Assembly: GCF_900101455.1 (NCBI RefSeq)
Contig: NZ_FMZJ01000001.1
Location: 310,001-374,000, forward strand
Length of the DNA: 64,000 bases
Reading direction: 5' to 3'
Origin: Sphingomonas sp. YR710
Lineage (GTDB): Bacteria > Pseudomonadota > Alphaproteobacteria > Sphingomonadales > Sphingomonadaceae
Position numbers and translations under genes: made by a program. The notes under the pieces were generated by a model that saw only the letters and a list, made by a program, of their open reading frames with translations, made no database searches and had not been told where the DNA came from. Below are positions 33,701-43,189 of the stretch, in pieces (the stretch's first letter is position 1; the number at the start of each line of letters is the position of its first letter).

Positions 33701-34948
33701 ATGGCAAGCCTTCCGATAAATGCAGACGTAATCAGCGTCCCCGTCACCATCGATGATGTCCGCGCCGCGCATCAGCGCGTCGCCCCCTCGATCGTGCGGA
33801 CGCCGATTATGCGGAGCCGGACCCTGTCCGAGCTCACCGGCGCGAATGTCTGGTTGAAATTCGAAAATCTCCAGTTCACCGCCGCCTACAAAGAACGCGG
33901 CGCGCTCAACAAATTGATGCTGTTGAGCGACGAGGCGAAGGCGCGTGGCGTGATAGCGGCGTCGGCGGGCAATCATGCGCAGGGCCTGGCCTATCATGGC
34001 GCGCGGATGGGCATTCCCGTGACGATCGTGATGCCGAAACCCACCCCGACGGTGAAGGTCCAGCAGACCGAGGGCCACGGCGCCCGTGTGATTCTGACGG
34101 GCGAGCGATTCGACGATGCGCAGGCGGCGGCGCTTCTGCTTGCCGCCGAGGAGAATCTCACCTTCGTTCATCCGTTTGACGATGTCGATGTGATCGCCGG
34201 ACAGGGTACCGTCGCGCTCGAAATGCTCCAGGATGTGCCCGAACTCGATACGTTGGTCGTGCCGATCGGCGGCGGCGGGCTGATCTCCGGCTCGGCGGTG
34301 GTTGCGCGTGCGCAAACGAACCGGGTCGACGTGATCGGCGTCCAGGCTGAACTTTATCCGTCGATGTATGCCAAGATCAACGGCCTCGACCTGCCCTGCG
34401 AAGGCGATACGCTGGCCGAGGGCATCGCCGTCAAGCATCCGGGGGCGATCACGTCGGAAATCGTCCGTCAGATCGTCGACGATATCGTTCTGGTGTCCGA
34501 ACGCGATCTCGAACAATCGGTTGCGATGCTGCTCCAGATCGAAAAGACCGTTGCGGAGGGGGCCGGCGCGGCCGGGCTCGCGGCTTTGCTGGCGCACCCC
34601 GAACGGTTCCGCGGCCGCAATGTCGGGATCATCCTGTGCGGCGGCAATATCGATCCGCGCCTGCTCGCCAACGTGCTGCTGCGCGATCTCGCCCGTTCTG
34701 GCCGGCTCGCGCGGTTGCGGATCCGTCTGCAGGATCGGCCGGGCGCCTTGTTCAACGTCGCGCGGATATTCGACGAACAGCAGGTGAATATCATCGAGAT
34801 CTCGCACCAGCGCATCTTTACGACTTTGCCGGCCAAGGGACTGATCACCGATATCGAATGCGAGACTCGCGATCGCGCGCATCTGCAACGGCTCGTCGAT
34901 GCATTGACCGCACATGGCTATGAAGTTGCGCCCGTCGAGCTTGCCTGA
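33701..34948 (+). CDS. ilvA: Threonine ammonia-lyase with C-terminal ACT domain
   Basis: PLP enzyme that deaminates threonine to 2-oxobutanoate, the first step of isoleucine synthesis or of threonine breakdown. The 415-residue product has the PLP lysine Lys64 in FTAAYKERGALN, ASAGNHAQGLAYH, the phosphate-binding PIGGGGLISG loop, and an ACT domain from about 335 (RLRIRLQDRPGALFNVARIF). The short single-ACT form matches the TIGR01127 group, often allosterically regulated. The intergenic region to the divergent dehydrogenase is 114 bp. Confidence 0.93.
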   Translation: MASLPINADVISVPVTIDDVRAAHQRVAPSIVRTPIMRSRTLSELTGANVWLKFENLQFTAAYKERGALNKLMLLSDEAKARGVIAASAGNHAQGLAYHGARMGIPVTIVMPKPTPTVKVQQTEGHGARVILTGERFDDAQAAALLLAAEENLTFVHPFDDVDVIAGQGTVALEMLQDVPELDTLVVPIGGGGLISGSAVVARAQTNRVDVIGVQAELYPSMYAKINGLDLPCEGDTLAEGIAVKHPGAITSEIVRQIVDDIVLVSERDLEQSVAMLLQIEKTVAEGAGAAGLAALLAHPERFRGRNVGIILCGGNIDPRLLANVLLRDLARSGRLARLRIRLQDRPGALFNVARIFDEQQVNIIEISHQRIFTTLPAKGLITDIECETRDRAHLQRLVDALTAHGYEVAPVELA

Positions 34949-35070
34949 TGAACGAGGTCTAAACGCCCCGCAAATTTTGATGGTTAACGCTCTTTTCAAT
35001 ATGCTTGGTGCACGGCATAGTTGTGACAGTTCAATGGCTGTCCACTTTTGTTTGGGGAGGGAAGGGCTGA

Positions 35071-35865
35071 ATGACTGCGCAGTTCCGTTTCCCACGGTTC
35101 TTTGTCACTACGCCCGGACCATGCCCTTATCTGCCGGGCAAGACCGAACGTAAGGTTTTTACCGAACTGGCCGGCCCGAATGCGAACGAACTCAACGATG
35201 CGCTGGGCCGCATCGGATTCCGCCGCAGTCAGGGCGTGGCCTATCGTCCGAGCTGCGTCGATTGCCAGGCCTGCGTGTCGGTGCGGGTGGTGGCGAAGGA
35301 ATTCCGCCCCAATGCCAGCCAGCGCAAGCTGATCAAGCGGCATTCGGATCTGGTCGTCAACGCGTGCAAGCCGTGGACCACCGAGGAACAGTTCGCCTTG
35401 CTGCGCCGCTATCTGAAGGCGCGCCATCCGGGCGGCGGCATGGCCGAGATGGACGAACTCGATTTCGCCGACATGGTCGAACAGACGCCGATTCGCACCC
35501 AGGTGGTCGAATATCGCGAGCCATCGGAGGATGGCCGTCCGGGGCGGCTGGTCGGCGCCTGCCTGACCGATCAGCAGGCGGATGGCCTGTCGATGGTGTA
35601 CAGCTTTTTCGAAACCGAAGATCCGGCGCGCTCCGGGCTGGGTACCTTCATCATCCTCGATCATATCCGCCATGCGGCGGAGACGGGCCTGTCTTTTGTC
35701 TATCTCGGCTATTGGGTCGAAGGATCGGCGCGGATGCAGTACAAGACCCGCTTCCAGCCGCTCGAACGGCTGTCGGCCGGCGGCTGGCGCCGCTTCGAAG
35801 GACCGGCCGAGACCGCGCGGGTCGAGCCGGGCCCATTCGCGCAGAAGCTGCCGACGATAATTTGA
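35071..35865 (+). CDS. bpt: Aspartate/glutamate leucyltransferase
   Basis: Adds leucine from Leu-tRNA to proteins with N-terminal Asp or Glu and so marks them for ClpS-ClpAP, the bacterial N-degron pathway. The 264-residue product shows [15 protein letters not shown] near 16-30, [13 protein letters not shown] and [12 protein letters not shown], and the acyltransferase fold segments [17 protein letters not shown] and [15 protein letters not shown]. It starts at ATG 35071 after a GGAGGG site. clpS, encoded near 62.5 kb, would be the downstream adaptor. Confidence 0.95.
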   Translation: MTAQFRFPRFFVTTPGPCPYLPGKTERKVFTELAGPNANELNDALGRIGFRRSQGVAYRPSCVDCQACVSVRVVAKEFRPNASQRKLIKRHSDLVVNACKPWTTEEQFALLRRYLKARHPGGGMAEMDELDFADMVEQTPIRTQVVEYREPSEDGRPGRLVGACLTDQQADGLSMVYSFFETEDPARSGLGTFIILDHIRHAAETGLSFVYLGYWVEGSARMQYKTRFQPLERLSAGGWRRFEGPAETARVEPGPFAQKLPTII

Positions 35866-35870
35866 ATAAT

Positions 35871-36078
35871 AATTCCTCCCCCGCCAGGGGGAGCGCGCGA
35901 GCTTTGGCTTGCCCCCGGCAAGCCGAGATTGTGTCCGGGGGACACGATCTCGCTCGCACGCGCCGAAGGCGACGGAGGGGGCGGACAGCAACCAGTTATC
36001 GGTGGAGGTCAGCCGGCTCCTTCCCCTTCGAGCCGCACCGCCGCCCGCCCCGTCAGCCTGCAGCGGGGGAGGAGTTTT
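35871..36078. repeat. About 200-bp complex palindromic repeat
   Basis: The intergenic stretch between bpt and the sugar dehydrogenase begins with TTCCTCCCCCGCCAGGGGGA and ends with its imperfect inverse (GCGGGGGAGGAGTT). Inside is a strong hairpin, CGAGAT.GTGTCC-GGG-GGACAC.ATCTCG. It has no coding potential of its own and resembles a dispersed intergenic element. Confidence 0.6.
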
Positions 36079-36079
36079 C

Positions 36080-37405
36080 CTACCGCGCCATTACCCGCCA
36101 CACGCGGTTGCCGACATCGTCGGTCACCAGCAGCCCGCCCTTGCTGTCGATCGCCACGCTCACCGGCCGGCCCTGTGCGTGCTCGTCTGCGGACAGGAAG
36201 CCGGTCAGCACGTCGATCGGCTTGCCCGCCGGATGGCCCTTCGCAAACGGCACATAGACCAATTTATACCCCGACAGCGGGCGCCGGTTCCACGACCCAT
36301 GTTCGGCAATGAAGGCGCCCGATGCGAAATTCTTGCCCAGCGCCGCGCCTTTGGCGAAGCTCAGCCCCAGCGCCGCAACATGCGGCCCCAGCGCATAATC
36401 CGGCCGGATCACATAGCTTTGTAGATCGTCGGTGGGCTCCGGCACGCGCTTGTCGATATAGCCGCCCCAATAATACCAGGGCCAGCCATAGAAGCCGCCG
36501 AACTGCACCTGCGTCAGATAATCGGGCACCAGATCGGAGCCGATCATGTCGCGCTCGTTGACGGTGGTCCACAGCTCGCCGCTCTCGGGCTCATAAGCGA
36601 GGCCATAAGGGTTGCGCAGGCCATAAGCGTAGATGCGGTCGCTGCCGTCCTTCAGGTTGACCTCCCAGATCGCAGCGCGCTTCTGCTCGATATCGAGGCC
36701 GTCGTCGGCGATATTGGTCGCGGATCCGACGCCGACATAGATGAACTTGCCATCGGGGGAGGCGACGATGTTGCGTGCCCAATGATTGCGCCCGCCGGGC
36801 AGCTTGACGACCAGCTTCGGCTTGTCGGTGATCGTCGTCATGCCGGGTGTGAACCGCACGCTGACCAGCGCATCGGTATCGCCGATATAAAGTTTGTCGC
36901 CCACCAGCGCCATACCGCTCGGCGAATGCAGACCGGTGAGCAGGATCGTCCGCATGTCGGCGCGGCCATCGCCATTGGTATCGCGCAGCAGGGTGATTCG
37001 ATCGGCGGACGGCGTACCGGCGCCGGCAATGCTCATCATATAGTTCATGACATGGCCGGTGATCCCGCCGCCGCCATTGTTCGCGTCGCGCCGCGGCGAA
37101 TTGCTCTCCGCCACCAGCACGTCGCCATTGGGTAGAACATAGAGGCCGCGCGGATGATCGAGCCCGTCGGCGAACAGGCCGACGGCGAGCCCCGCCGCCG
37201 GCTTCGGCGTCGCATTGCCGTGCCATCCGATCGCCCTCGCGATCTTCAATGTCGGTATCAGGCCGGCATTCGGCGTGGCCATCACGGGTTTCGGGCCGAC
37301 GACGTCGCTTATCGGCAATGTCGCGGCCTCGCGGTTGAGCAGGAGGAAAGCGGCGATCAGGATGGCGATCACGGCCAGTGCGGCGAGGATGAGTTTCTTC
37401 TTCAT
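36080..37405 (-). CDS. PQQ-type sugar dehydrogenase, sorbosone dehydrogenase family
   Basis: A 441-residue protein with an N-terminal membrane anchor or signal (KKKLILAALAVIAILIAAFLL) and a six-bladed beta-propeller of the GDH_2/sorbosone type: DHPRGLYVLPNGDVLVAES, LHSPSGMALVGDKLYIGD, GRNHWARNIVASPDGKFIYV, and GFYGWPWYYWGG. It should oxidise an aldose or related sugar in the periplasm with PQQ. Whether this cell makes PQQ cannot be told here. Start ATG 37405 has AGGAC upstream. It is divergent from the subtilisin gene. Confidence 0.88.
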   Translation of the reverse strand: MKKKLILAALAVIAILIAAFLLLNREAATLPISDVVGPKPVMATPNAGLIPTLKIARAIGWHGNATPKPAAGLAVGLFADGLDHPRGLYVLPNGDVLVAESNSPRRDANNGGGGITGHVMNYMMSIAGAGTPSADRITLLRDTNGDGRADMRTILLTGLHSPSGMALVGDKLYIGDTDALVSVRFTPGMTTITDKPKLVVKLPGGRNHWARNIVASPDGKFIYVGVGSATNIADDGLDIEQKRAAIWEVNLKDGSDRIYAYGLRNPYGLAYEPESGELWTTVNERDMIGSDLVPDYLTQVQFGGFYGWPWYYWGGYIDKRVPEPTDDLQSYVIRPDYALGPHVAALGLSFAKGAALGKNFASGAFIAEHGSWNRRPLSGYKLVYVPFAKGHPAGKPIDVLTGFLSADEHAQGRPVSVAIDSKGGLLVTDDVGNRVWRVMAR

Positions 37406-37596
37406 GGTCGTCGTCCTGCCGGGCCTTTGGCCTTGTGCCGCCGGGTTCGGATGCGATGTAATCATGCCGCCAACGCCCGGCAAGGCGCGTTGCTCCCGCC
37501 CGGCTTCGCAGCTCTGGCCTTCGCACCCGCCGGCGCGCTACACCATGTTCGAAAGAGGGCTGCGTATCACGCACGCCCGCGATCAGGAGGGCGGTC

Positions 37597-39837
37597 ATGG
37601 GCAGGCGGCGGCTGGAGCTTTGGGGGGCGATGGCGGGCATGCTGTCACTTGGCGGCTGTGGCGGTGGCGGCGGCAGCAGCGGCGTCGCGTCGACTCCGGC
37701 GGCTCCGGTGTCGCCGGTGACGCCGGTCGTGCCCACGCTCAACGATGGCGAATATAAGGCGTCGAACAGCGCGGTCGCCGCCAACGCAATCAACGCCTAT
37801 AATGCCGGCGCGACCGGCCAGGGCCGCAAGATCGCGGTCATCGACAGCGGCCTTTCCGATCCGCTCGGCGAATTTTCCGGGCGGATCGACGCTGCGAGCC
37901 GCGGCTTCGCCGGTAATACCAGCTTTGTCGATCCCGATGGCCACGGGACTTCGGTGGCGGCGGTAGCCGCGGCCGGCCGCAATGGCAGCGGGATCGAAGG
38001 CGTGGCCTATGGTGCGACGGTGATGGCGCTCCGCTCCGATACGATCGGCAGCTGCGGCACCACCGACGGCTGCTCGTTCAACACCGGAACGCTGGCCACC
38101 GCGCTCGATTATGCGGTCGCCAATGGCGCCACGGTAGTCAATCTGTCGCTGGGCGGCGATTCGCCGGCGCCGATCGCGCTGCGCGATGCCATATCGCGGG
38201 CAACGAATGCGGGCGTGATCATCGTCATGTCGGCGGGAAATGTCGGCAGCGCCGATCCCGAGATCTTCGCGCAGGTGGCGGGCGACAGTACGGTCTCGCA
38301 CGGGCTGGTGGTGATCGCCGGCGCGCATGATGCGAGTTATGCGAGCGCCACCTTCTCGAACAAGGCCGGGATCGACGCGAATGTCTATCTGGCCGCGCTC
38401 GGCGTCCAGGTGCGTTCGTTCGACAATGCTGGCCAGGCCGCACTCTATTCCGGCACATCTTACGCGGCGCCCGCGATCGCGGCCGCGGTTGCCGTCCTGC
38501 GGAGCGCCTTTCCGAACCTCACGGCGGCACAGACGATCAGCCTGCTCTATAGCTCGGCCACAGATGCCGGGACCGCGGGCATCGATCCGATCTTCGGGCG
38601 CGGCATATTGAACCTCACCAAGGCGTTCCAGCCGGCCGGCACGGCCAGCCTTGCCGGATCGACCATCCCGATATCGCTGACATCGAACGCGACACTGAGC
38701 GCGGCGATGGGCGATACCGCCGTTACCGCCACGTCGCTGGGCAAGGCGATCTTCCTCGATGGCTATGGCCGGGCTTATGCGCTGTCGCTCGCGAACACGA
38801 TCGGCCGGCGCGCGGCGGCCCGGCCATTGTTCCAGGCGATCGGTGCCGATATCCGGCAGACCGGCGGTGATTTGGGTGCGGTCTCGGTGTCGCTGACGGT
38901 CCGCCACAATGCTTTCGCCGGCCTGCCGTGGATGGGGATGGCGCAGGCGCAGATCGAGGGCCCCGAGGGGCGAACCATGGCGGGATCGATCGTCGCGCGT
39001 GTCGATCGTCACACATTGGCCGCCTTTGGCTTCGGCACCGGCGCGGCGACGCTTGCGCGCAATGTTGGCCAGATAACGAACGAAGTCGGCTTTCTGATCG
39101 CGCAGCGCCCAGGCGATACGCCCGGCTTCGATGCGCAGCGCGGCGGCGCGATCGCGGTCGCGCACGATCTTGGCCGCTTCACCCTGACGGTCTCGGCCGA
39201 GCAGGGGCGGCTCGCGCCGCTCAGGTCCGGCGAGTTGAACCCGCCGGCTTACGCGACGATCGCTGCCGGTCTCGGCCGACAGGTTGGCCCACTGCATCTT
39301 ACGATGGGCGCCGGTATGATGCGTGAGGCCGGCAGCGTGCTGGGCAGCCGTTTCGGCGCGGCCTTCGGCGATCGCGGTGCCGAAACCAGGATCGCCGATC
39401 TCGATGCCGGCCTGGCGCTCGGGCACGGCTGGCAGGCGGGCCTGGCATGGCGGCACGGCTGGACGATGGTTCCGCGATCGGGGCTGATGTCGGCCGACGC
39501 CACGCTCGCGAGCAGCGCCTGGTCATTCGATCTCACACATGTCGCGGCCGGTGCCCATTTCGGCATCCGGATCGCGCAGCCGCTTCGGGTGGCGGCGGGC
39601 GGTCTGCCGCTCGCCGTGCCGGTCGGCTATGATTATGCGGGTGGCGCTGTCACCTTCGCCGATCGCCGGCTGAACCTCGCCCCGAACGGTCGGGAACGCA
39701 CGATCGAGGCGGTCTGGGGCCGCCGCGTCGGCGCCGGCTGGATCGACACCAGCGCCTTCGTGCGCACCGAGCCCGCCAACATCGCCACCGCCGCGCCCGA
39801 TGCCGGCGCGGTGCTGCGTTACACGACACGGTGGTGA
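37597..39837 (+). CDS. Subtilisin-like (S8) serine protease, lipobox-bearing, with barrel-like C-terminus
   Basis: A 746-residue surface or secreted protease. The catalytic triad is Asp83 (VIDSGLS), His116 (DGHGTSVA) and Ser288 (SGTSYAAP), with the oxyanion Asn in MSAGNVGS. The N-terminus has a lipobox-like LGGC followed by poly-Gly and a Pro-rich linker. From about residue 380 the sequence turns to repeated amphipathic strands and ends in an aromatic residue (RYTTRW), as in autotransporter barrels. An AGGAGG site precedes the ATG. The substrate is unknown. Confidence 0.88.
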   Translation: MGRRRLELWGAMAGMLSLGGCGGGGGSSGVASTPAAPVSPVTPVVPTLNDGEYKASNSAVAANAINAYNAGATGQGRKIAVIDSGLSDPLGEFSGRIDAASRGFAGNTSFVDPDGHGTSVAAVAAAGRNGSGIEGVAYGATVMALRSDTIGSCGTTDGCSFNTGTLATALDYAVANGATVVNLSLGGDSPAPIALRDAISRATNAGVIIVMSAGNVGSADPEIFAQVAGDSTVSHGLVVIAGAHDASYASATFSNKAGIDANVYLAALGVQVRSFDNAGQAALYSGTSYAAPAIAAAVAVLRSAFPNLTAAQTISLLYSSATDAGTAGIDPIFGRGILNLTKAFQPAGTASLAGSTIPISLTSNATLSAAMGDTAVTATSLGKAIFLDGYGRAYALSLANTIGRRAAARPLFQAIGADIRQTGGDLGAVSVSLTVRHNAFAGLPWMGMAQAQIEGPEGRTMAGSIVARVDRHTLAAFGFGTGAATLARNVGQITNEVGFLIAQRPGDTPGFDAQRGGAIAVAHDLGRFTLTVSAEQGRLAPLRSGELNPPAYATIAAGLGRQVGPLHLTMGAGMMREAGSVLGSRFGAAFGDRGAETRIADLDAGLALGHGWQAGLAWRHGWTMVPRSGLMSADATLASSAWSFDLTHVAAGAHFGIRIAQPLRVAAGGLPLAVPVGYDYAGGAVTFADRRLNLAPNGRERTIEAVWGRRVGAGWIDTSAFVRTEPANIATAAPDAGAVLRYTTRW

Positions 39838-39851
39838 AGCAGTGCCGGCCC

Positions 39852-40697
39852 CTACTTCTCCGATATGAACGGCAGCGCTCCACCGCCGGCCATATAGGTC
39901 GGCAGCGCGCCGTTCCATTTCTCGATCGCGCGTTGCTTCAGGATCGCCGGGTTGGCGCGTAGCGCATCACCCTCGATCTGCGATGCGCGCGCCTTGCCCT
40001 CGGCCTGCGCGATCAGCGCGTCGGCATTGGCCTTCACTGTCGCCACGTTCGCCTGCGCCGCCAGCGCCGCCTGCTCGTTTGCCAGCTTGGTGTTGATCTG
40101 GCTCAGCACCTGTTCGGGCACGCGAATATTCGACGCCCAGTAAAGCTGCTCGACATGCAGCCCGAACGGCTCGAAATAGTGCTGCACGTCGCGCAGTGCG
40201 TTGCCGATCAGCATGGCCTTCTTCGGCCCGTAAATCTCCTCGACACCGAAGGTTGATGCCTGCTCGACCAGCGCGTTGCGAACCGCATTACGCAACGGCC
40301 CCGCGACGATCCCGGCCATGTCGGTGCGATATTTCTGGAACAGCACCGGCGCATGCACGGGATCGACCCGATAGGCGACCGACACGTCGGCCGACAGGTT
40401 GAGCCCGTTGCGATCCTGGAACGCGAAGCTTTCGTCGACATTGGCCTGTTCGGTCGTGCTCGATGTCCATGCATAAGTTGACGTGTAGATCGGATATTCG
40501 AAGATGCTGGTGCCCACTGGCGTGAAATACCAGCCGACCCCGAGCGCATCGTCCGAAACGCCGGCGCTGCTGCCGAAATTGCTCACCTTGATGCCGACAT
40601 GGCCCGGCTCGACCCGGCTGCACGATGTCAGCGGCACGACCACCATCAGCGGAACGATGACGAGCGGCGCGATCATATATTTGTTCAGATTAGTCAT
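39852..40697 (-). CDS. SPFH/Band 7 (prohibitin-like) membrane protein
   Basis: A 281-residue membrane-anchored protein. A hydrophobic N-terminus (residues 9-25, ending PLTSC) precedes an SPFH domain (RVEPGHVGIKVSNFG, GLNLSADVSVAYRVDP, VRNALVEQASTFGVEEIYG). An Ala/Glu-rich coiled coil (KLANEQAALAAQANVATVKANADAL, shown here only in part) follows, as in prohibitins. The Cys at about 26 could be a lipobox (LTSC). It overlaps the next minus-strand gene upstream by 8 bp, so the two form an operon. These proteins often organise membrane microdomains or proteases; the role here is open. Confidence 0.88.
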   Translation of the reverse strand: MTNLNKYMIAPLVIVPLMVVVPLTSCSRVEPGHVGIKVSNFGSSAGVSDDALGVGWYFTPVGTSIFEYPIYTSTYAWTSSTTEQANVDESFAFQDRNGLNLSADVSVAYRVDPVHAPVLFQKYRTDMAGIVAGPLRNAVRNALVEQASTFGVEEIYGPKKAMLIGNALRDVQHYFEPFGLHVEQLYWASNIRVPEQVLSQINTKLANEQAALAAQANVATVKANADALIAQAEGKARASQIEGDALRANPAILKQRAIEKWNGALPTYMAGGGALPFISEK

Positions 40698-40923
40698 GGG
40701 TCTGGTCCGAAATCAGAAGTTGGAATTCGCGCGTCAGCATCGCGCCGGATACGAAGCCGGTGACGATCGCGACGATCGCGAGCATGGCCGCGCCAAGATT
40801 GGCGAGGTCGCTATGCAGGTTGAAAAGCGTCGGGATGACGAACAGAAAGCACGCCAGCTCCGCACAGAGCAGCGCGCAACATCGCAGCCCGAAGCTCACG
40901 AGCCACAAATCCAGCGATTTCAT
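40690..40923 (-). CDS. Small membrane protein, partner of the SPFH gene
   Basis: A 77-residue protein with two predicted membrane helices (about 5-28 and 42-62) and a short polar tail. Its stop lies inside the start region of the SPFH gene (8-bp overlap), which supports it as a real, co-translated gene. The start could instead be the ATG at 40941. No known family was recognised. Confidence 0.65.
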   Translation of the reverse strand: MKSLDLWLVSFGLRCCALLCAELACFLFVIPTLFNLHSDLANLGAAMLAIVAIVTGFVSGAMLTREFQLLISDQTHD

Positions 40924-40941
40924 GGTGTAGATTGGCCTCAT

Positions 40942-41271
40942 ACGCCCGAATTGCCGGGCGCGCAGCGCATCGATTGACGCGCCGGGCCTATATACTATGA
41001 CCGAAATGAAAAGTTTCGCGAAATCGGAAGGCGTTATCGAACTTTATTTTTGCATTATCGCGAATGATACGCATTCATTTTGGCGGTTTTTGCGCCGCAA
41101 CATGTCAAGCCGCTACCGGCTGCATGTATGCTGCCGAATCACACTAAAGGTTGCGATGACCTTCTTTGCCTTTCTCCCGCTTGCGGGAGAAAGGCTTAGT
41201 CGGCGCATATCCGAACACGCCCGAGCCCCCGAGGAATGAGGGATCTTATCGCCGCCTCTCCCGATCCCGCA
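40942..41271. other. 330-bp gene-poor stretch with a REP-like hairpin
   Basis: The region is more AT-rich than its surroundings. An 80-codon frame (40997-41239, plus strand) lacks a ribosome site and homology, and I do not accept it. A perfect 13-bp inverted repeat at 41168-41195 (GCCTTTCTCCCGC-TT-GCGGGAGAAAGGC) is a repeat fragment or a terminator without a T-run. Confidence 0.5.
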
Positions 41272-42090
41272 TCACCCCGGCAGGAGCCCGCTAATCTCCC
41301 GACTCTTCATCCCTGCCACTGCCGCCGCAATATCGCCTGCTGCCAGCGCTGCCGCGGCCTCGGCCACTGCCGTCATCGCATGATTGTACAGCGACGCCCC
41401 GATGCTCACCCGCCGGACGCCGACCTCGGCCAGCGTCGCCAGCGGCACCGGCCCGCTCGCCGGCCCCACCACGACATTGACCGGCTTGGGCGCAACCGCA
41501 CGCACCACCGCGCGGATCGCATCCATATCGGGCAGTCCCGGCGCGAACAGCACGTCGGCGCCCGCCTCGGCAAAGGCGATCAGCCGCCTGATCGTGTCGT
41601 CGAGATCGGGGCTTTTATGCAGATAATTGTCGGTACGGCCGGTCAGCAATATCCGCCCCTTCGCCGCCCGCGCGGCGGCCCGCACCCGCGCGACGGCATC
41701 GTCGAAATCGTGGATCGGCCGCGCGGGATCGGCGGTGCTGTCCTCGATGCCAAGCCCCGCCAGCCCGCCGGCGATCGCCGCCTCCACCGTCGCCACGCAA
41801 TCATCCGGCGACGGCCCGAACCCGTCCTCCAGATCGCCATTGACGGGCAGGCCGGTCAGCGATCCGATCAGCGTGCCGTTGCCGACGGCCTCGGCGCGGC
41901 TGACGGCATGCGCGCAATCCTGCCGGCCCAGCCCGAATGCGATCGCCGCCGAACTCGTCGCCAGCGCCTCGAACCCGGCCCGCTTGAGCAGTACAGCGGA
42001 TGCTTCGTCCCAGACATTGGGCATGACGAAGATCGACGGCCGCTCGTGCAGCGCGCGAAAGCGGGCATAAGCTTCGGACTGGCTGGTCAT
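41272..42090 (-). CDS. Isocitrate lyase/PEP mutase superfamily protein
   Basis: A 272-residue TIM-barrel protein of the PEP mutase/isocitrate lyase group. Landmarks are FVMPNVWDEASAVLLKRAGF, the metal-site motif NGDLEDGFG, GLGIEDS, and LTGRTDNYL. It lacks the KKCGH catalytic motif of true isocitrate lyase, so it is more likely a carboxyphosphonoenolpyruvate/oxaloacetate-type lyase. The start at 42090 (MTSQSEAYARF) fits family N-termini. No linked pathway genes. Confidence 0.85.
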   Translation of the reverse strand: MTSQSEAYARFRALHERPSIFVMPNVWDEASAVLLKRAGFEALATSSAAIAFGLGRQDCAHAVSRAEAVGNGTLIGSLTGLPVNGDLEDGFGPSPDDCVATVEAAIAGGLAGLGIEDSTADPARPIHDFDDAVARVRAAARAAKGRILLTGRTDNYLHKSPDLDDTIRRLIAFAEAGADVLFAPGLPDMDAIRAVVRAVAPKPVNVVVGPASGPVPLATLAEVGVRRVSIGASLYNHAMTAVAEAAAALAAGDIAAAVAGMKSREISGLLPG

Positions 42091-42345
42091 GGCGAGGCGA
42101 CTCCGGTGCGGGATGGTCGTCCATTTTAGCATGGCAGCGGCGCGAGGCGAGGGAGAGGGGTGCGATTTTGCGGATTGTGGCTTTGGCGGCGGCCGCCGCC
42201 GCTTGTAAATGGCGCGGAAACATGACCATGACGCCAGAGAGCGAATGACGATCGCCAACCGGGCATCGCGGCGAGCAACCAGCAGACAGGACTTCTTCAT
42301 GTGTGAACTGCCGACGGCGCGCAGCCCTGTCGCGCGCGCGATCTG

Positions 42346-43050
42346 ATGGGAATGACCGAAGCGCAGAGCGCCGCGGATTCGAACCGGGTCCACATCGTCG
42401 ATCTCGCGGACATCCCCGGCGGCGGCTATTTGACGCTGCTCCAGTGGCGCGACACATTTTCGATCGAGTTCGGCACTGAAGAATTGATGGGCAGTTGCGT
42501 CCGCCATTCCGAGGAAGCCCTGGCCGATCTCGCATGCGCCCGCCTGGACAATCCGCAGGCCTCTATCCTCATCGGCGGTTTGGGCATGGGGTTCACGCTG
42601 CGCGCGGCTCTGGCGGCGCTGCCGGCGGGCGCGAGCATAGTCGTCGCCGAACTGGTTCCGAAGATCGTGGAGTGGGCACGCGGCCCGCTGGCGCATCTGT
42701 TCGGCGATTCTCTGAACGATCCTCGCCTGTCGCTCGAGATTGTCGACGTCCATGACGTGATTGACCGCGAAGTCGCGCGTTTCGATGCGATCCTGCTCGA
42801 TGTCGACAACGGCCCCGATGGCCTGATCCAACTGGCTAACGACCGGCTCTACTGCAACTGGGGGCTGCGCGCCGCCCACTCCGCGCTTCGGCCGGGCGGC
42901 ATCCTCGCCATATGGTCGGCTTATGCGGACGAGGCATTCGCCGACCGTCTCAAAGCCGCGGGGTTCGCCGTCGATGAAGTCACGATGCCGGCCAACGACC
43001 GCGAAGACTCCCGAGACAACACGATCTGGTTCGCGACCCGCCTGGATTGA
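42346..43050 (+). CDS. Spermidine synthase-like protein
   Basis: A 234-residue protein with the nucleotide-binding fold of polyamine aminopropyltransferases and related methyltransferases: GGLGMGFTLRAAL as the SAM-loop, the acidic VVAELVPKIVEWARG strand, and ILLDVDNGPDGL at the position of the catalytic Asp region. The usual gatekeeper DSTDP is replaced by DNGPDG, so true spermidine synthase activity is doubtful. A start at 42352 is also possible. It stands alone. Confidence 0.75.
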   Translation: MGMTEAQSAADSNRVHIVDLADIPGGGYLTLLQWRDTFSIEFGTEELMGSCVRHSEEALADLACARLDNPQASILIGGLGMGFTLRAALAALPAGASIVVAELVPKIVEWARGPLAHLFGDSLNDPRLSLEIVDVHDVIDREVARFDAILLDVDNGPDGLIQLANDRLYCNWGLRAAHSALRPGGILAIWSAYADEAFADRLKAAGFAVDEVTMPANDREDSRDNTIWFATRLD

Positions 43051-43189
43051 TGCGCGTGCGCGCGGCTGAATAATGGCACTGCCCTTGCTGCCGGCGCATA
43101 GCCCATTCGCCATTGGTCGCGGGCTGCTTACCGATTGTTAAGCGCTAAGGGTGTAGGATCGCAGTTGATCCGAGAGGCGCCCGGCTTTC

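Noticed and set aside
37645-39456. 603-codon minus-strand frame opposite the subtilisin gene
   Set aside because: The subtilisin has a full catalytic triad and a strong ribosome site; the opposite frame is an Arg/Ala/Asp-rich shadow.
40997-41239. 80-codon plus-strand frame
   Set aside because: It has no ribosome site, no export signal or family, and runs through a REP-like hairpin.
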